Origin: Natronococcus pandeyae
Lineage (GTDB): Archaea > Halobacteriota > Halobacteria > Halobacteriales > Natrialbaceae
DNA: 64,000 nucleotides
Assembly: GCF_008122205.1 (NCBI RefSeq)
Contig: NZ_PHNJ01000010.1
Coordinates: 1-64,000 of the forward strand
Reading direction: 5' to 3'
Position 1 is the stretch's first letter. Every line of letters starts with the position of its first letter. Shown here in pieces: positions 18,196 through 26,971 of the stretch. The translations under genes and the position numbers were made by a program. The notes under the pieces are model-generated. The model worked only from the letters and a program-made list of their open reading frames with translations. It ran no database searches and was not told the origin of the DNA.

Positions 18196-20043
18196 ATGAA
18201 AGGACCAATACATCTCGAACTGGAGAATATTGGAGGTATCGAAGAACGGGAATTAACCATCACTGAGGGGGCAACGCTCATTCAAGGGCCGAATGCGGCA
18301 AACAAGAGTTCTTTCCTCAAAGGATTGCTCTTCGTGCTCGGAGCAAGCACAGTTCCAATTCGAAGTGGGGCAGACGAGGCTCGTGTGACGCTTTCGTCGC
18401 GTGACCAGCAAATCGTGCGGGTAGCTCGTCGGACCGATACCGGCGTCGAAATGTCCGGTGAAGCGTGGATCGACGAGTCTGACGATGTCAATCTTCTCGA
18501 GCGATTCGCAGCCCTGTTGGAGACGAATCCACTTCGAAGTGCGGTTGCACGTAACGAGGACGTTGAGTCATTGCTCAAGGAGCCGATGGATATCGACGCT
18601 CTCGAAGAGAAGCGATCCACGAAGATGCGCCGAAAGCGAGAGCTAACGGAGGAAGTTGAGTCCATCGCTGACGTAGACGAGCAGCTGGCGACTCGTGAAC
18701 GCGAACTCGAAGAGAAACGAAAACGGATTGACTCCCTTGAGGACCAACTCGAGGAATTGTACAACGAACAAGATGACACCATTGTCGACGACGACGTCAT
18801 CCAGCAACTCCGAGACAACCGAGCCCAACTGCGATCCGAAGAGTCCGAACACGTAAATCAGATCGAACAGCTCGAAGATGCTATCGAACGGCTCGAGACA
18901 CAGTTGAACGAAATTGACGACGACCTCGAAGAGGCGCGCGACGCTGTCGAGGGGACAGATATCGAGGCAATCAAACGTGAACGAGAAACCGTGCGTTCCG
19001 AGCTTGATGACGTGACAAAAAGGCTAGATATTCTGCAGTCAGTCCTGACCGCAAACCGGGAGATGATTAACTCGGAGTACACAGGCGCGCTCGGATATGA
19101 TTCCGGACTGATGGGTGATGAGGTAACCTGTTGGGCCTGCGGCAACGCAGCGTCAATTGGCGAGTTTGAGGAGACGATTGACGAATTGACGGACCTAGTC
19201 GCAGAAGACAAACGCCGAAAGCGCGAACGAAAGCCTGAGATTGAAGAACTCACGGAAAAAATTGAGCGAATCAACCAGTCGAAGACTGAAATTCAGCGAC
19301 TCGAATCCGAAAAACGAGACATTGAACAGAAACTCACGACTCGTCAGGAGTCGCTTGAGGAACGTCGGGCACAGCTGGAGTCTGCCCGAGAGCAGATTGA
19401 CGAACTGGACAGTGAGATCACGGACCGTGAAACAGACCATGCCTCCGAGCAATCAGACCTCACGGATGAAATCGAGGAAACGCGGGTTGACATACAAACG
19501 CTTAGGCGCGAGGTCGAACGACTTGAAGACGCCTGTGCGTCACTTCGGGAAACTCGTAAAGAACGTGAACGGAAGAAGGAGCAGATTGAAGCTCTTTCTG
19601 ATGAAATCAACGAATTGACCGATCGGATCGAGAATCTCGAGAGCGAACTTCGGAACGTGTTCAACGGGACAATGGACAACCTCTTAGACGTACTCGAGTT
19701 CGAGCGTATCGACCGCGTCTGGCTCGATGGGGAATTTGACGTTGTTATCGCCCGTGAAATCGACGGTCAAACTCGGAGGGACACACTTGAGCACTTAGCC
19801 GAGAGTGAGCGAGAAATGATTGGACTCGTTCTCGCATTGGCAGGGTTCGTAACATACGATGTGAACGAAGTAACGCCGGTACTCGTGCTCGACTCCCTCG
19901 GTGCCTTTGATGCGGAACGAACACGTCGACTCATCGACTATTTTGCAGACGAGACCAATTATCTTGTCGCCACGGTTCATCCGGAATCCGACGTTGAGGC
20001 TGAGTTCGAGACGGTCACGTTCGAGCCACCTGTTGGAAGCTAA
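18196..20043 (+). CDS. Archaea-specific SMC-related coiled-coil ATPase
   Basis: From the ATG at 18196 the product has 615 residues: an ATPase half at each end joined by two long acidic coiled coils (about 130-285 and 330-510) around a CxxC hook (C312-W-A-C315), the layout of SMC/Rad50 proteins but much shorter. The P-loop reads GPNAANKSS (31-39), with Asn where the classical motif has Gly, and the Walker B segment PVLVLDSLGAFD (561-572) has Ser after the Asp where the catalytic Glu usually stands. A signature-like LAESEREMIGLVLALAG precedes it. I believe these variants are usual in the haloarchaeal family, so it may be active. Co-transcribed with rdfA. The frame opens upstream inside rdfA, but 18196 follows its stop and gives the right N-terminus. 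Confidence 0.9.
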   Translation: MKGPIHLELENIGGIEERELTITEGATLIQGPNAANKSSFLKGLLFVLGASTVPIRSGADEARVTLSSRDQQIVRVARRTDTGVEMSGEAWIDESDDVNLLERFAALLETNPLRSAVARNEDVESLLKEPMDIDALEEKRSTKMRRKRELTEEVESIADVDEQLATRERELEEKRKRIDSLEDQLEELYNEQDDTIVDDDVIQQLRDNRAQLRSEESEHVNQIEQLEDAIERLETQLNEIDDDLEEARDAVEGTDIEAIKRERETVRSELDDVTKRLDILQSVLTANREMINSEYTGALGYDSGLMGDEVTCWACGNAASIGEFEETIDELTDLVAEDKRRKRERKPEIEELTEKIERINQSKTEIQRLESEKRDIEQKLTTRQESLEERRAQLESAREQIDELDSEITDRETDHASEQSDLTDEIEETRVDIQTLRREVERLEDACASLRETRKERERKKEQIEALSDEINELTDRIENLESELRNVFNGTMDNLLDVLEFERIDRVWLDGEFDVVIAREIDGQTRRDTLEHLAESEREMIGLVLALAGFVTYDVNEVTPVLVLDSLGAFDAERTRRLIDYFADETNYLVATVHPESDVEAEFETVTFEPPVGS

Positions 20044-20138
20044 CGTCGTCGCTCAAACGGTTCTGGACATTTCAGTCCGAAATGGTGCCTTCATACGAGC
20101 TAACTCCGTATAGCCGCTGTACCGGATATTGCGAAGAT

Positions 20139-20146
20139 TATTAATA
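20139..20146 (+). promoter_or_regulatory. TATA box of the first thiolase operon
   Basis: ATTAATAC is centred 26 bases before the ATG at 20169. It supports that start rather than the GTG at 20154. Confidence 0.5.
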
Positions 20147-20168
20147 CATTGATGTGGTGTGCTATTGT

Positions 20169-21344
20169 ATGGCAAGAGCTAGCGTCGTAGGTACCGGAAT
20201 GACCGATTTCGGTGTCTACACGAAACCGATAGCCGAACTATTCGCCGATGCGGCGCTTCCGGCGATCGACGACGCCGGGATCGCGAATGACGAGATCGAT
20301 GCGTTCTACTTCGGTAACGTACTCGGGGGGGCGACAACGAACGAGACTCACCTTGCACCTCAGGTCGCATCATATATTGGTCTTACACCTGAAACATCGG
20401 TACAGCGGTACGAAGACGCATGTGCGACCGGCTCACTTGCTCTGAAACACGGCGTTCGCGCTGTCGAGACGGGTGATCACGATGTTGTCCTCGTTGGCGG
20501 TGCGGAGCAATGTACGCCGAAGGGTACCGGTATCGAAACATCGGAGATGACTCGAATCTTCGGTAGCGGCGCGCACAAGCAGTACGAACAGGCACCTGGG
20601 ATGACCACTGCGAGTGTGTTCGCGTTGCATACTCAGCGGCATATGCATGAATACGGAACGACCGAGAAGCATCTCGCGGAGGTCGCCGTAAAGAATCACT
20701 ATCACGGCTCGATGAACTCGCGAGCGCAGTTTTCCGAGGAGAAGACGGTTGAAGAGGTACTCGACAGTCCAATCATCGCCTCGCCGTTCCGCCTGCTCGA
20801 CTGCTGCCCGTTCTCTGACGGCGCATCGGCGGTCGTGATCGTCAGCGAGGACGCCGCCGAAAGTTACGGCGTCGACCCGATTGATATTACAGGTATTAGT
20901 CACCAAGCGAATCCGGTTCCGGTTGCCGACCAACCGAATCCCCCTTCGACGGATATGGTTCGTAGGGCTGCCCAGAACGTCTACGAACAAGCGGATATCG
21001 GACCGAACGATGTGGATGTTGCAGAGATTCATGACTGCTTCACTGGTGCTGAGATTCTCGCGCTCGAGGCACTCGGACTGTTCGAGGATGGTCAGGCTGG
21101 ACCGGCGACAACGGAAGGCAGGACACGCCTCGACGGCGAAATGCCTATTAATCCGTCAGGAGGACTGAAGGCCAAGGGGCACCCGATTGGCGCAACCGGC
21201 ACTGCCCAGATTGTCGAACTAACTGAACAGCTCAAGGGCGAGTCGGGTGACCGTCAGGTCGAAGATGCCAAGCAAGCGATCGCTCACAATGTCGGCGGTA
21301 TGACTGCCACTGCGGTCGTGACAGCCATGGAGGCTCGAGCATGA
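20169..21344 (+). CDS. SCP-x-type thiolase, alpha subunit (copy A)
   Basis: The 391-residue protein is a thiolase-superfamily enzyme cleaving or forming 3-oxoacyl-CoA. The nucleophilic Cys lies in YEDACATGSLAL, the first His in EIHDCFTGAEIL and the second in GGLKAKGHPIGATGTA, giving the Cys-His-His set of SCP-x/archaeal thiolases. Its stop overlaps the start of a DUF35 zinc-ribbon/OB protein (ATGA), the usual partner that completes the active complex. The same pair occurs again at 28502-30057 and is clearly paralogous. Haloarchaeal two-subunit ketothiolases of this kind serve in polyhydroxyalkanoate synthesis or acid degradation; the degradative neighbours favour the latter here. Confidence 0.9.
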   Translation: MARASVVGTGMTDFGVYTKPIAELFADAALPAIDDAGIANDEIDAFYFGNVLGGATTNETHLAPQVASYIGLTPETSVQRYEDACATGSLALKHGVRAVETGDHDVVLVGGAEQCTPKGTGIETSEMTRIFGSGAHKQYEQAPGMTTASVFALHTQRHMHEYGTTEKHLAEVAVKNHYHGSMNSRAQFSEEKTVEEVLDSPIIASPFRLLDCCPFSDGASAVVIVSEDAAESYGVDPIDITGISHQANPVPVADQPNPPSTDMVRRAAQNVYEQADIGPNDVDVAEIHDCFTGAEILALEALGLFEDGQAGPATTEGRTRLDGEMPINPSGGLKAKGHPIGATGTAQIVELTEQLKGESGDRQVEDAKQAIAHNVGGMTATAVVTAMEARA

Positions 21345-21766
21345 GTAAAGAGTTCACCCGTGAGGATGTCAACGACGAGCAGAGCACCGAGGCCCTAGCC
21401 GAGATGGACCGACTCACTCACGAGAAGTGGGAGGCGGCACTTGAGGACGGCTCGCTCGTCGGCCTCGAATGCGAAGAGTGCGAATATGTAACCGCGACGC
21501 CGAATGCAGCTTGCGTCCACTGTGGCGATCGATCTGTGTCTCCAGTTCGACTGCCGAAGCAGGGTTCCGTCTACTCTAAAACGACGATCGAGGTCGCTCC
21601 GGAGGCACAGGGTAGCGGCTACCAGATCGCGCTCGTCGACGTCGGCGACGCGAGGGTTCTCGGTCGAATCACCGACGGCGAACGGGTCGATATCGATGAC
21701 GAGGTCGAACTGAGCGGACCATACGAGTACGATGACGATCTCGCACCGCTGTTCGAGCCCATATAG
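21341..21766 (+). CDS. DUF35 OB-fold/zinc-ribbon protein, thiolase partner (copy A)
   Basis: The 141-residue protein has an N-terminal helical hook, a rubredoxin-like zinc ribbon (CEECEYV, CVHCGDR) and a C-terminal OB fold (GSVYSKTTIEVAP to the end). DUF35 proteins bind the thiolase or a ketoacyl synthase next door and shuttle CoA or the acyl chain. The ATG lies within the last codons of the thiolase gene (four-base overlap), so production is coupled. The homologous protein at 29668-30057 belongs to the second pair. Confidence 0.9.
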   Translation: MSKEFTREDVNDEQSTEALAEMDRLTHEKWEAALEDGSLVGLECEECEYVTATPNAACVHCGDRSVSPVRLPKQGSVYSKTTIEVAPEAQGSGYQIALVDVGDARVLGRITDGERVDIDDEVELSGPYEYDDDLAPLFEPI

Positions 21767-21808
21767 TTCCGATTCGCCGTCGTTCACGTATTTGTTCTCG
21801 CTCGAAAA

Positions 21809-22404
21809 TCAATGGTCCGACGCCTTCTCGTGGCGCGCCTCAAGATTGGCGCGCCTGATCTTCCCAGTTGCTGTCGTCGGCAGTTTGTCGATGAACTCTA
21901 TCTGACGTGGATACTCGTACTTGGCGAGAGTATCCTTGACGTACTGCTGGAGTTCGCCGGCCAGCGACTCCGCAGGTTCAACCCCTTCTGCGAGTTGTAC
22001 GTACGCTTTCGGGACTTCGCCTCGTTCATCGTCAGGGACACCGATAATACCAACGTCAGCGACTGCTTCGTGGCTCGAAAGGGTGTCCTCGATCTCTTCG
22101 GGACCGATCCGATAGCCAGCGGAGATGATCACGTCGTCTTTCCGACTCACGAACTCGAGGTAGTTAGCAAGTCGATTAGCAGCCGCTTGGATCTCGCCGA
22201 ACGTATATTCGCCCTGTCCCGTGGACCCTTCTCTATGTAGAGGGCGACACGATCGGGGTCCGTCTCGGCCCACCGATCACAGGCGTACGCTGCAACGTTG
22301 AATTCCTCGGGAAGTTCCCACTCGAAGGACTCTTTCAACTGCTCGTAACTGTCCCACTCGCGTTCGTAGAGATGGTACGCATCGAGTTTCGGAACGTCTA
22401 TCAT
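21809..22404 (-). pseudogene. Acyl-CoA synthetase with large internal deletion
   Basis: The first 80 codons match the start of the intact synthetase at 50628-52337 (MIDVPKLDAYHLYEREWDSY; DRWAETDPDRVALYIE). One base is lost near 22220, then in the next frame GQGEYTFGEIQAAANRLANY runs straight into LEFVSRKDDVII and the normal C-terminus with catalytic Lys (TATGKIRRANLE). About 365 codons, including the ATP-binding loop, are gone. In the intact homolog both edges carry the residues YLE, so the deletion probably arose by recombination between short direct repeats. A TATA box remains at 22424-22432, 24 bases from the ATG. It is not functional as a synthetase. Confidence 0.92.
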
Positions 22405-22423
22405 GATATTCTCGTCACCTCAT

Positions 22424-22432
22424 CCTATAAGA
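22424..22432 (-). promoter_or_regulatory. TATA box of the deleted synthetase gene
   Basis: The minus-strand sequence TCTTATAGG is 24 bases from the ATG at 22404. The promoter appears intact although the gene is dead. Confidence 0.45.
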
Positions 22433-22523
22433 AAAAAGAGTCTTAATAAGTTTATTCCTCTCCGGTAGACTCGTGGGCTGCGATCCAATCGGCGGTCACC
22501 GGCACAGAACCGTCTCGCGGGAT

Positions 22524-23285
22524 TCATTGTACCGTGTAGCCACCGTCGACCCGCACATTCTCCCCGGTAATGAAACTCGCTGAATCACTCACCAGGAACA
22601 CGACCGTGTCCGCAACCTCTTCGGGGGTCCCAGTCCGTCGCATTGGCGTTTTCTTCTCAGCGTAGGACTCAGTGCCGTCGTGGGTGTCCTGGCGGAGCAT
22701 CTCGGTGTCGGTGAACCCCGGTGAAACCGCGTTGACCCGAATACCGTCGGCAGCGTAATCGACGGCAACCTGCTGTGTCAACGCGATCACGCCGCCTTTG
22801 GCGGCACTGTAGGATGCGGAGTTAAGGAATCCGATGACTCCTGCCCCGCTGGCGATATTCACGATCGATCCGCCACCGTTTGCGAGCATCGACTCAACTG
22901 CGGTCAAACAGCCATGATAGACGCCTGTCAAGTTCGTCTCTATCGATCGCTCCCAGTTTTCGGCGTCGGTTTTCGTGAGTTCGTCCGTTGCGCCGTATCC
23001 GGCGTTATTCACCCACGCATCGAAGGTGCCGTCCAGTTCGGATGCCACCTCGGCTGCACGACGAAGGTCCTCGAGATCGGTGACGTCGGCGTTGACGAAT
23101 TCGCTCTCCGAGCCGGTGTCGCGAACCGCTTCGGTTGTCGGTGTGCCGCCCTCCCGTGGTGATTGCTCGAGATCCGCGACGACGACGTTTGCGCCTCGCT
23201 CTGCGGCCGTGAGTGCGATCGATCGGCCGATACCTGAACTCCCGCCGGTAACCACTATCGTTCGTCCGCTACAATCCATACGCAT
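22524..23285 (-). CDS. SDR-family NAD(P)-dependent oxidoreductase
   Basis: The 253-residue protein has the classical short-chain dehydrogenase motifs: nucleotide-binding TGGSSGIG, NNAG, the catalytic Ser in IVNIASGAG, YSAAK (Tyr and Lys), and a C-terminal ITGENVRVDGG. In this setting it probably oxidises a hydroxyacyl or alcohol intermediate. The start was set at the ATG at 23285 (MRMDCSGRT); the ATG at 23279 is equally good and has a GGAG nine bases upstream. The frame is open further upstream but the extension has no SDR features. It follows the deleted synthetase on the same strand. Confidence 0.88.
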   Translation of the reverse strand: MRMDCSGRTIVVTGGSSGIGRSIALTAAERGANVVVADLEQSPREGGTPTTEAVRDTGSESEFVNADVTDLEDLRRAAEVASELDGTFDAWVNNAGYGATDELTKTDAENWERSIETNLTGVYHGCLTAVESMLANGGGSIVNIASGAGVIGFLNSASYSAAKGGVIALTQQVAVDYAADGIRVNAVSPGFTDTEMLRQDTHDGTESYAEKKTPMRRTGTPEEVADTVVFLVSDSASFITGENVRVDGGYTVQ

Positions 23286-23981
23286 GGTCTCCGCGTGGTC
23301 AACAAAAACTCTTTTTGTCATAACCGCAGTGTGCGAGCGGCCGCACGGTGGGGTCCTGGGATCGCCGATCGAGGAGGCCCGGTCCAGAGTCAGTGGGTCG
23401 CAGACGATATTCGAGATGCTTACCCGGTGATCGCCCGGTGGCGGATCGAGCGCCGACGAGAGGATATCAACTACCTGTGTTATTATATGGCACGAATTTG
23501 TGGCCTTGAGATCTACTACCATGGGGTGAACGAGTACTCGAAAATAACACCCTTAGTCTGTTATCGCCCAGCAACGAATGCAGACTGATAAAAGATCGTA
23601 CCTGTGATTGCGACTAACGATAGCTTCTCGTTCGGAGCGCGTCGAACGACCTCGGATCGATCTCGATAGTCTTCGGCGAGCCGATTCTCGACGAAATAAA
23701 CGGGTCGAACGGACGGTCGCGTTTTCGTTAGCGATGCGGTTGAACGGATTCCTTCCGCGGTGGTCCGTCGCAGTTCGCTGTCCGTGAGGGCTAAATCGTT
23801 ATATTCACTGCAACCGATGCACGACATTACGAATAATGGATCCTCTGATACACGATCGATTCCTCGGGAGGCGGGCTTCTCTGTCGTCGATTCGATCGAT
23901 AACGGCCGGTAGCGCGGGAGCGAAATGGCGTCCGACGGAACGTATCACTCCAACTCGAACTGATACGCGGGACCGTCGACA
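23286..23981. other. Intergenic region between divergent SDR and MFS genes
   Basis: About 700 bases with no convincing gene. It contains an imperfect inverted repeat, ATAACA-nine bases-TGTTAT, at 23544-23564. A minus-strand frame at 23561..23827 could encode an 88-residue protein but lacks any recognisable feature. Confidence 0.4.
23544..23564. promoter_or_regulatory. Inverted repeat, possible operator
   Basis: Arms ATAACA and TGTTAT are separated by nine bases. The left part, AATAACACCCT, recurs at 47545-47555 next to another inverted repeat in the catabolic island. A binding site is possible but unsupported. Confidence 0.25.
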
Positions 23982-25226
23982 ATGACGCTCTGTTCCCCGT
24001 CGCGATTCGTCGACGAGATCTACTATGGTTGGGTCGTCGTCGCCGCCTGTTTCCTCGGCTCGCTGGTCGTGTTCGGCTTGTCGTACTCGTTCGGCGTGTT
24101 TCTTGATCCGATGGTCGACGAGTTCGAACGGTCACGCAGCGTGACGACGATCGCGTTCAGCGTGCAAATGATCGTCCTCTCGGTCGGCGCCGTGATTGTT
24201 GGCATTCTCATTGACCGATACGGAAATCGGTCCATGCTCGCCGTCGGCGGCGTACTCCTTTGTGGCGGACTGGTGTGGTCCAGTCAGGCGTCGTCCATCG
24301 CGACGCTCATCCTCGCCTACGGGTTCGTAACCGGGCTCGGGTTGAGCATCATCTACGTGATTTCGTACGCGACTGTTCCGAAATGGTTCGACCGGCGCGT
24401 CGGCTTCGCTAGCGGCGTCGCTTCGACCGGCCTCGGGGTCGGGATGATCGTCTCCGCGCCGGCGTCGAACGTCCTCATCGAGCGGATCGGCTGGCGGTCG
24501 TCGTTACTGGTCCTCGCGGGCGTCGCGGCCGCGCTGCTCATGATAATGGGCGCGATAATCCGCGACGAACCTGCCGCCGACTCGGTTCCGAGCGCGGAGT
24601 TCAAGAGCGACGCCGCTCGATCGCGATCCGCCTCGCTTCGAAAGCGACTGGAAATCATCTCGTCGCTGGCCCGCACCCGGTCGTTCCGCTACGTCTTCGC
24701 GAGTTGGATGTTAATCTACGCGTCCCTCTACGTTATTCTCGCTCACATCGTCGCACACGCTACAGACCTCGGCCTCTCGCGAGCCACCGGAGCGGCGCTG
24801 ATCGCGATCATCGGCGTCACGACGATACTCGGCCGGGTCGCCATCGGATTTCTCGCGGATCGAATCGACAGAACTCGCGTCTTCGCTGTCTGCTCGGCGC
24901 TGATGGGAGTTTCGACGCTTGCAGTACCGATCCTTGAGACGAAACTATCGCTCTTCGGCTTCGCGATCGGTTTTGGACTCGGATACGGCGGGAACGGTGC
25001 GTTGCTCGGTCCACTCACCGCGGATCATTTCGGCCGATCCAACCTTAATGCCGTCTTCGGACTCGTTTCGGCGTCGATCGGACTGTCCGGACTCGGCGCT
25101 CCGTACCTCGCTGCCGTCGGTTACGAAACGATGGCCAGTTACGCGCCGGCGTTCGCCGCCGCCGGAATCGCTGCGATCGCCGGCGCCGGATTGCTTTTAG
25201 TGGTCGGCGAGGAACGCGAGTCCTGA
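23982..25226 (+). CDS. MFS transporter, monocarboxylate/oxalate-formate type
   Basis: The 414-residue protein has twelve hydrophobic helices in two halves split by a charged loop (about 195-230). Typical MFS loop motifs are present: GILIDRYGNRSMLAVGG between helices 2 and 3 and GFLADRIDRTRVF in the second half. The opening YYGWVVVAACFLGSLVVFGL and the YSFGVFLDPMVDEF segment resemble the monocarboxylate / oxalate-formate antiporter branch. It sits just upstream of an acyl-CoA ligase on the same strand, so uptake of an organic acid is the likely task. The substrate is not readable. Confidence 0.85.
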   Translation: MTLCSPSRFVDEIYYGWVVVAACFLGSLVVFGLSYSFGVFLDPMVDEFERSRSVTTIAFSVQMIVLSVGAVIVGILIDRYGNRSMLAVGGVLLCGGLVWSSQASSIATLILAYGFVTGLGLSIIYVISYATVPKWFDRRVGFASGVASTGLGVGMIVSAPASNVLIERIGWRSSLLVLAGVAAALLMIMGAIIRDEPAADSVPSAEFKSDAARSRSASLRKRLEIISSLARTRSFRYVFASWMLIYASLYVILAHIVAHATDLGLSRATGAALIAIIGVTTILGRVAIGFLADRIDRTRVFAVCSALMGVSTLAVPILETKLSLFGFAIGFGLGYGGNGALLGPLTADHFGRSNLNAVFGLVSASIGLSGLGAPYLAAVGYETMASYAPAFAAAGIAAIAGAGLLLVVGEERES

Positions 25227-25251
25227 ACGCGACGTGGGCAAACCGGCATAC

Positions 25252-25259
25252 ATTTATCA
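25252..25259 (+). promoter_or_regulatory. TATA box of the CaiC-like ligase gene
   Basis: ATTTATCA is centred about 27 bases before the ATG at 25283, fitting a leaderless start. Confidence 0.45.
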
Positions 25260-25282
25260 GTAATCAATTTGAACCATGAACT

Positions 25283-26881
25283 ATGGTTTCGGCACAACCG
25301 CACGAGGACTACGACGTTACCACCGTTTCCCAGTTAGTTTCCGAGCGCGCCGCGAGCCACGGCGATCGCCTGCTGCTCTTGTATCAGGACGAGGAGTACA
25401 CCTACGGCGAAATCGACGAGATGGCGAACCGCATAGCCGGTGCGTTGGCCGAAGACGGCGTCGAGAAAGGCGATACGATAGCGACGTTTCTGTACAACAG
25501 TCCTGAGTATCTCGCGCTCTGGTTCGGCATCGCGAAACTCGGCGCGGTGATGGTCCCAATCAACGTCAGCCTCAAGGCGGACGGCCTCAGCTACATGGTC
25601 AACGACTCACAGGCCGAGATCACCGTACTCGAGTCCGAAACACGGGAGAACTACGAAACGGCCCGCGACGACTTGGACGACGTCACACGGGAGTACCTCC
25701 TCGGCGAGGACAGCGACGAGTATCGATCGTTTGACGAACTCCTTTTCGGCGACCCAGACGAGTTCGAGACGCCCGAGATCGACGTGGACGATCCGATGTG
25801 TATCATCTATACGAGCGGGACGACCGGCTTGCCGAAGGGGGTTGTGTTGCCCCACTACTCGTATATCAACACGGGGAGCGAATTCGTTCGAATGACGGAT
25901 CTCGATACCGACGACCGGCCGTTCACGACGCTACCCCTGTTTCACTGCAACGCACAGCAGCTTACGGTGATGGGGTCGATGCTGGAGGGAACGAGTTTCG
26001 CCCTCGAGCGGTGGTTCAGCGCCTCGAGCTACTGGGATCAAATACGGAAGTACGACGCGACGATCTTCAACTACCTTGGAACGATGATTTCGGTGCTTAA
26101 CAATCAGGAACCCGCACCCGACGACGCGGACAATCCGGCGGTGTACGGCGTGGGTGCGGCGGCGCCGGCCGAAATCGTCGACGAGTTCGAGGAACGATTC
26201 GATGTCGAACTGGTCGAAGGCTATGGTCTCACCGAAACGGGGACGGTCGCGATTTTCAACGAGCGAGGCGAGGAAAACCGAACGAACGAAGGGAGCATCG
26301 GCGTTCCGGTGAGTTACGCTGACGTCACCATCGTCGACGAGAAAGACAGGCCGGTGCCCGTCGGAGAGGTCGGAGAGATCGTCGTCCGTCCGACCCGACC
26401 GAACTGTTTCATGCTCGGGTACTTCGAAAAGCCAGACAAGACCGTCGAGGACTGGCAGAACCTTTGGTTCCACACCGGAGACCTCGGCTATCAGGACGAG
26501 AACGGGTACTTCTACTTCGTGGATCGGAAAGCGTACAGCATCCGGCGGCGGGGCGAAAATATCGCGACCCAGGAGGTCGAGCAGGTGATCAATGATCATC
26601 CGGCGGTCGATGAATCGGCCGTCGTCGGCGTCCCGAGCGAACTCGGCGAGGAGGACGTGAAAGCATACGCGATTTTGCAACCGGATCGATCGATGGACTC
26701 GGTCGACGTCGTCGAACAGTGCGAGAGTCGGCTGGCGTACTTCAAGGTGCCGCGGTACGTCGAGTTTGTTGACAGCTTTCCCAAAACGGCGACGGAACGC
26801 GTCGAAAAGTACAAACTAAAAGAGCGGGGGATCGATGGCGCTTGGGACCGAAAAGAAGCCGGATACGAACTGGATCGGTAG
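25283..26881 (+). CDS. Acyl-CoA ligase, CaiC-like
   Basis: The 532-residue enzyme is an AMP-forming acyl-CoA ligase: P-loop YTSGTTGLPKG, the A5 motif EGYGLTETG, the A7 motif HTGDLG and the A8 hinge DRKAYSIRRRGENI. It activates a carboxylic acid to its CoA thioester with ATP. At the C-terminus the usual TGK motif reads TATERVEKYKL, so the A10 Lys needed for adenylation in most relatives is Arg; a Lys follows three residues later. This looks like a subgroup feature of crotonobetaine/carnitine-type ligases rather than damage. It lies between the MFS and AtoE-type transporters. Confidence 0.88.
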   Translation: MVSAQPHEDYDVTTVSQLVSERAASHGDRLLLLYQDEEYTYGEIDEMANRIAGALAEDGVEKGDTIATFLYNSPEYLALWFGIAKLGAVMVPINVSLKADGLSYMVNDSQAEITVLESETRENYETARDDLDDVTREYLLGEDSDEYRSFDELLFGDPDEFETPEIDVDDPMCIIYTSGTTGLPKGVVLPHYSYINTGSEFVRMTDLDTDDRPFTTLPLFHCNAQQLTVMGSMLEGTSFALERWFSASSYWDQIRKYDATIFNYLGTMISVLNNQEPAPDDADNPAVYGVGAAAPAEIVDEFEERFDVELVEGYGLTETGTVAIFNERGEENRTNEGSIGVPVSYADVTIVDEKDRPVPVGEVGEIVVRPTRPNCFMLGYFEKPDKTVEDWQNLWFHTGDLGYQDENGYFYFVDRKAYSIRRRGENIATQEVEQVINDHPAVDESAVVGVPSELGEEDVKAYAILQPDRSMDSVDVVEQCESRLAYFKVPRYVEFVDSFPKTATERVEKYKLKERGIDGAWDRKEAGYELDR

Positions 26882-26971
26882 AATCGGGACCGGCAGTTCC
26901 TGTGCTGGTTTTCGCCGTTCGCTGTGAGCGGGCCGGGCGTTTGTCGTGAAAATTCCAGGAAAGGGGACTGC

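Noticed and set aside
23561-23827. Possible 88-residue minus-strand gene
   Set aside because: No promoter, ribosome site or known motif, and the sequence is not strongly acidic.
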